A stretch of DNA of 64,000 bases. Source: Tepidisphaeraceae bacterium. Lineage in GTDB: Bacteria; Planctomycetota; Phycisphaerae; Tepidisphaerales; Tepidisphaeraceae. Below, piece after piece: positions 63,576-64,000 of the stretch (position 1 is its first letter; every line of letters starts with the position of its first letter). The translations under genes and the position numbers were made by a program. The notes beneath the pieces are model-generated. The model searched no databases. It saw only the letters and a program-made list of their open reading frames with translations, and was not told where the DNA came from. The DNA is taken from contig DASYHQ010000013.1 of the NCBI GenBank assembly GCA_035998445.1, forward strand, positions 124,001 through 188,000, in the 5' to 3' direction.

Positions 63576-64000
63576 ATGCCGGACCTGAAAACCTGTGCCA
63601 TTCATACGATGACCCACAAGCCCTGGTCGCTCGCCGAGTGCTGCGAGCGCTACGCGGCAGCGGACATCGGTGGCATCAGCGTGTGGCGGAACGTGATAGA
63701 ACCGATCGGCATCGCCGAGGCGGCGCGGATCGTCCGGTCATCGGGACTGAAGGTTCCCGCACTCGTACGCGGCGGATTCTTCGCAGCGAACGAAGCGACA
63801 AAGCGGTCGGCGGCGATTGACGACAACAAGCGCTGCATCGACGAGGCGGCCGCCATCGGCGCTGAGATGGTCGTGCTGGTGGTGGGCGCGGTGGTCGGCA
63901 TGCCGCTCGCCGACGCCCGCCGGCAGGTCGCCGAAGGCATCGGCAAGTGCATCGACTACGCGGCCTCCAACAATGTAAAACTGGCGATCGAGCCGCTTCA
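63576..64000 (+). CDS. Sugar phosphate isomerase/epimerase family protein, partial (runs off the window)
   Basis: The frame from the ATG at 63576 is open to the window end (~141 codons), 14 bp after the preceding stop. The start LKTCAIHTMTHKPWSLAEC, then IGGISVWRN, LKVPALVRGGFF, CIDEAAAIGAEMVVLVVGAV and NNVKLAIEPL are the first half of a xylose-isomerase-like TIM barrel; the last Glu is usually a metal ligand. Third member of the dehydrogenase operon. Confidence 0.8.
   Translation, partial: MPDLKTCAIHTMTHKPWSLAECCERYAAADIGGISVWRNVIEPIGIAEAARIVRSSGLKVPALVRGGFFAANEATKRSAAIDDNKRCIDEAAAIGAEMVVLVVGAVVGMPLADARRQVAEGIGKCIDYAASNNVKLAIEPL

Overview
The window reads as a high-GC bacterial chromosome, most likely a planctomycete of the Phycisphaerae/Tepidisphaera-Humisphaera type. 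This is inferred from the content: a PEP-CTERM protein built of autotransporter-associated beta-strand repeats, a type II pseudopilin of the H-X9-DG kind, many secreted or unassigned carbohydrate-active proteins, PhyH, ThuA/DUF1080 and Gfo/Idh/MocA proteins, and small operons. No plasmid, phage, CRISPR or insertion sequence signature was seen, and no tRNA or rRNA gene was recognised. The one RNA gene found is the small SRP RNA.

Layout. 1-17 kb is a saccharide-use region: a partial secreted protein on the minus strand; a plus-strand operon of PEP-CTERM protein, large secreted protein of unknown family and GH78-type alpha-L-rhamnosidase; a XylR-type AraC regulator on the minus strand; a pseudopilin interrupted by an in-frame stop; a sodium:solute symporter; and a GH36 alpha-galactosidase. 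17-41 kb is mostly housekeeping: SelO, a sugar isomerase/epimerase, a ChbG/YdjC deacetylase, adenylate kinase, EF-P, a DNA methylase-like protein, a lipoprotein, pyruvate kinase, a GT9 glycosyltransferase, an unusually large signal peptidase I, a HAD phosphatase, a histidine kinase, a pseudo-receiver, GroES, an EamA half-transporter, endonuclease III, SRP RNA, NAD kinase, a PDZ-like membrane protein, MgtC, a STAS protein, Lon, Hsp20 and an AI-2E permease with a C-terminal extension.

41-55.6 kb holds an unassigned secreted glycoside hydrolase-like protein, a chemoreceptor, a DASS/SLC13 carrier, a PhyH-family oxygenase divergent from an AraC regulator, a secreted clan-A-like glycosidase with a CBM9-like tail, and a KtrA/KtrB potassium system. 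55.9-64 kb holds DUF1080-ThuA, DUF3817, a GH15-like glucanase, two sugar isomerase/epimerases, an AraC regulator, a Gfo/Idh/MocA dehydrogenase and an unrecognised protein. Together these suggest oxidative (3-keto) sugar breakdown.

The most notable patterns are these. (1) At eight genes a TAnnnT hexamer lies 6-8 nt before the start codon with no Shine-Dalgarno sequence, as in leaderless transcripts. (2) Every convergent gene junction with a gap longer than about 75 bp carries a long hairpin, from several different repeat families. (3) Several proteins have altered key residues or unusual architecture: EF-P with Asn at the tip, a PhyH protein with HxG instead of HxD, a receiver with Asn at the phosphoacceptor position, signal peptidase I with two inserted CxxC pairs, an AI-2E permease with a B12-binding-like tail, and the pseudopilin with an internal TAA.
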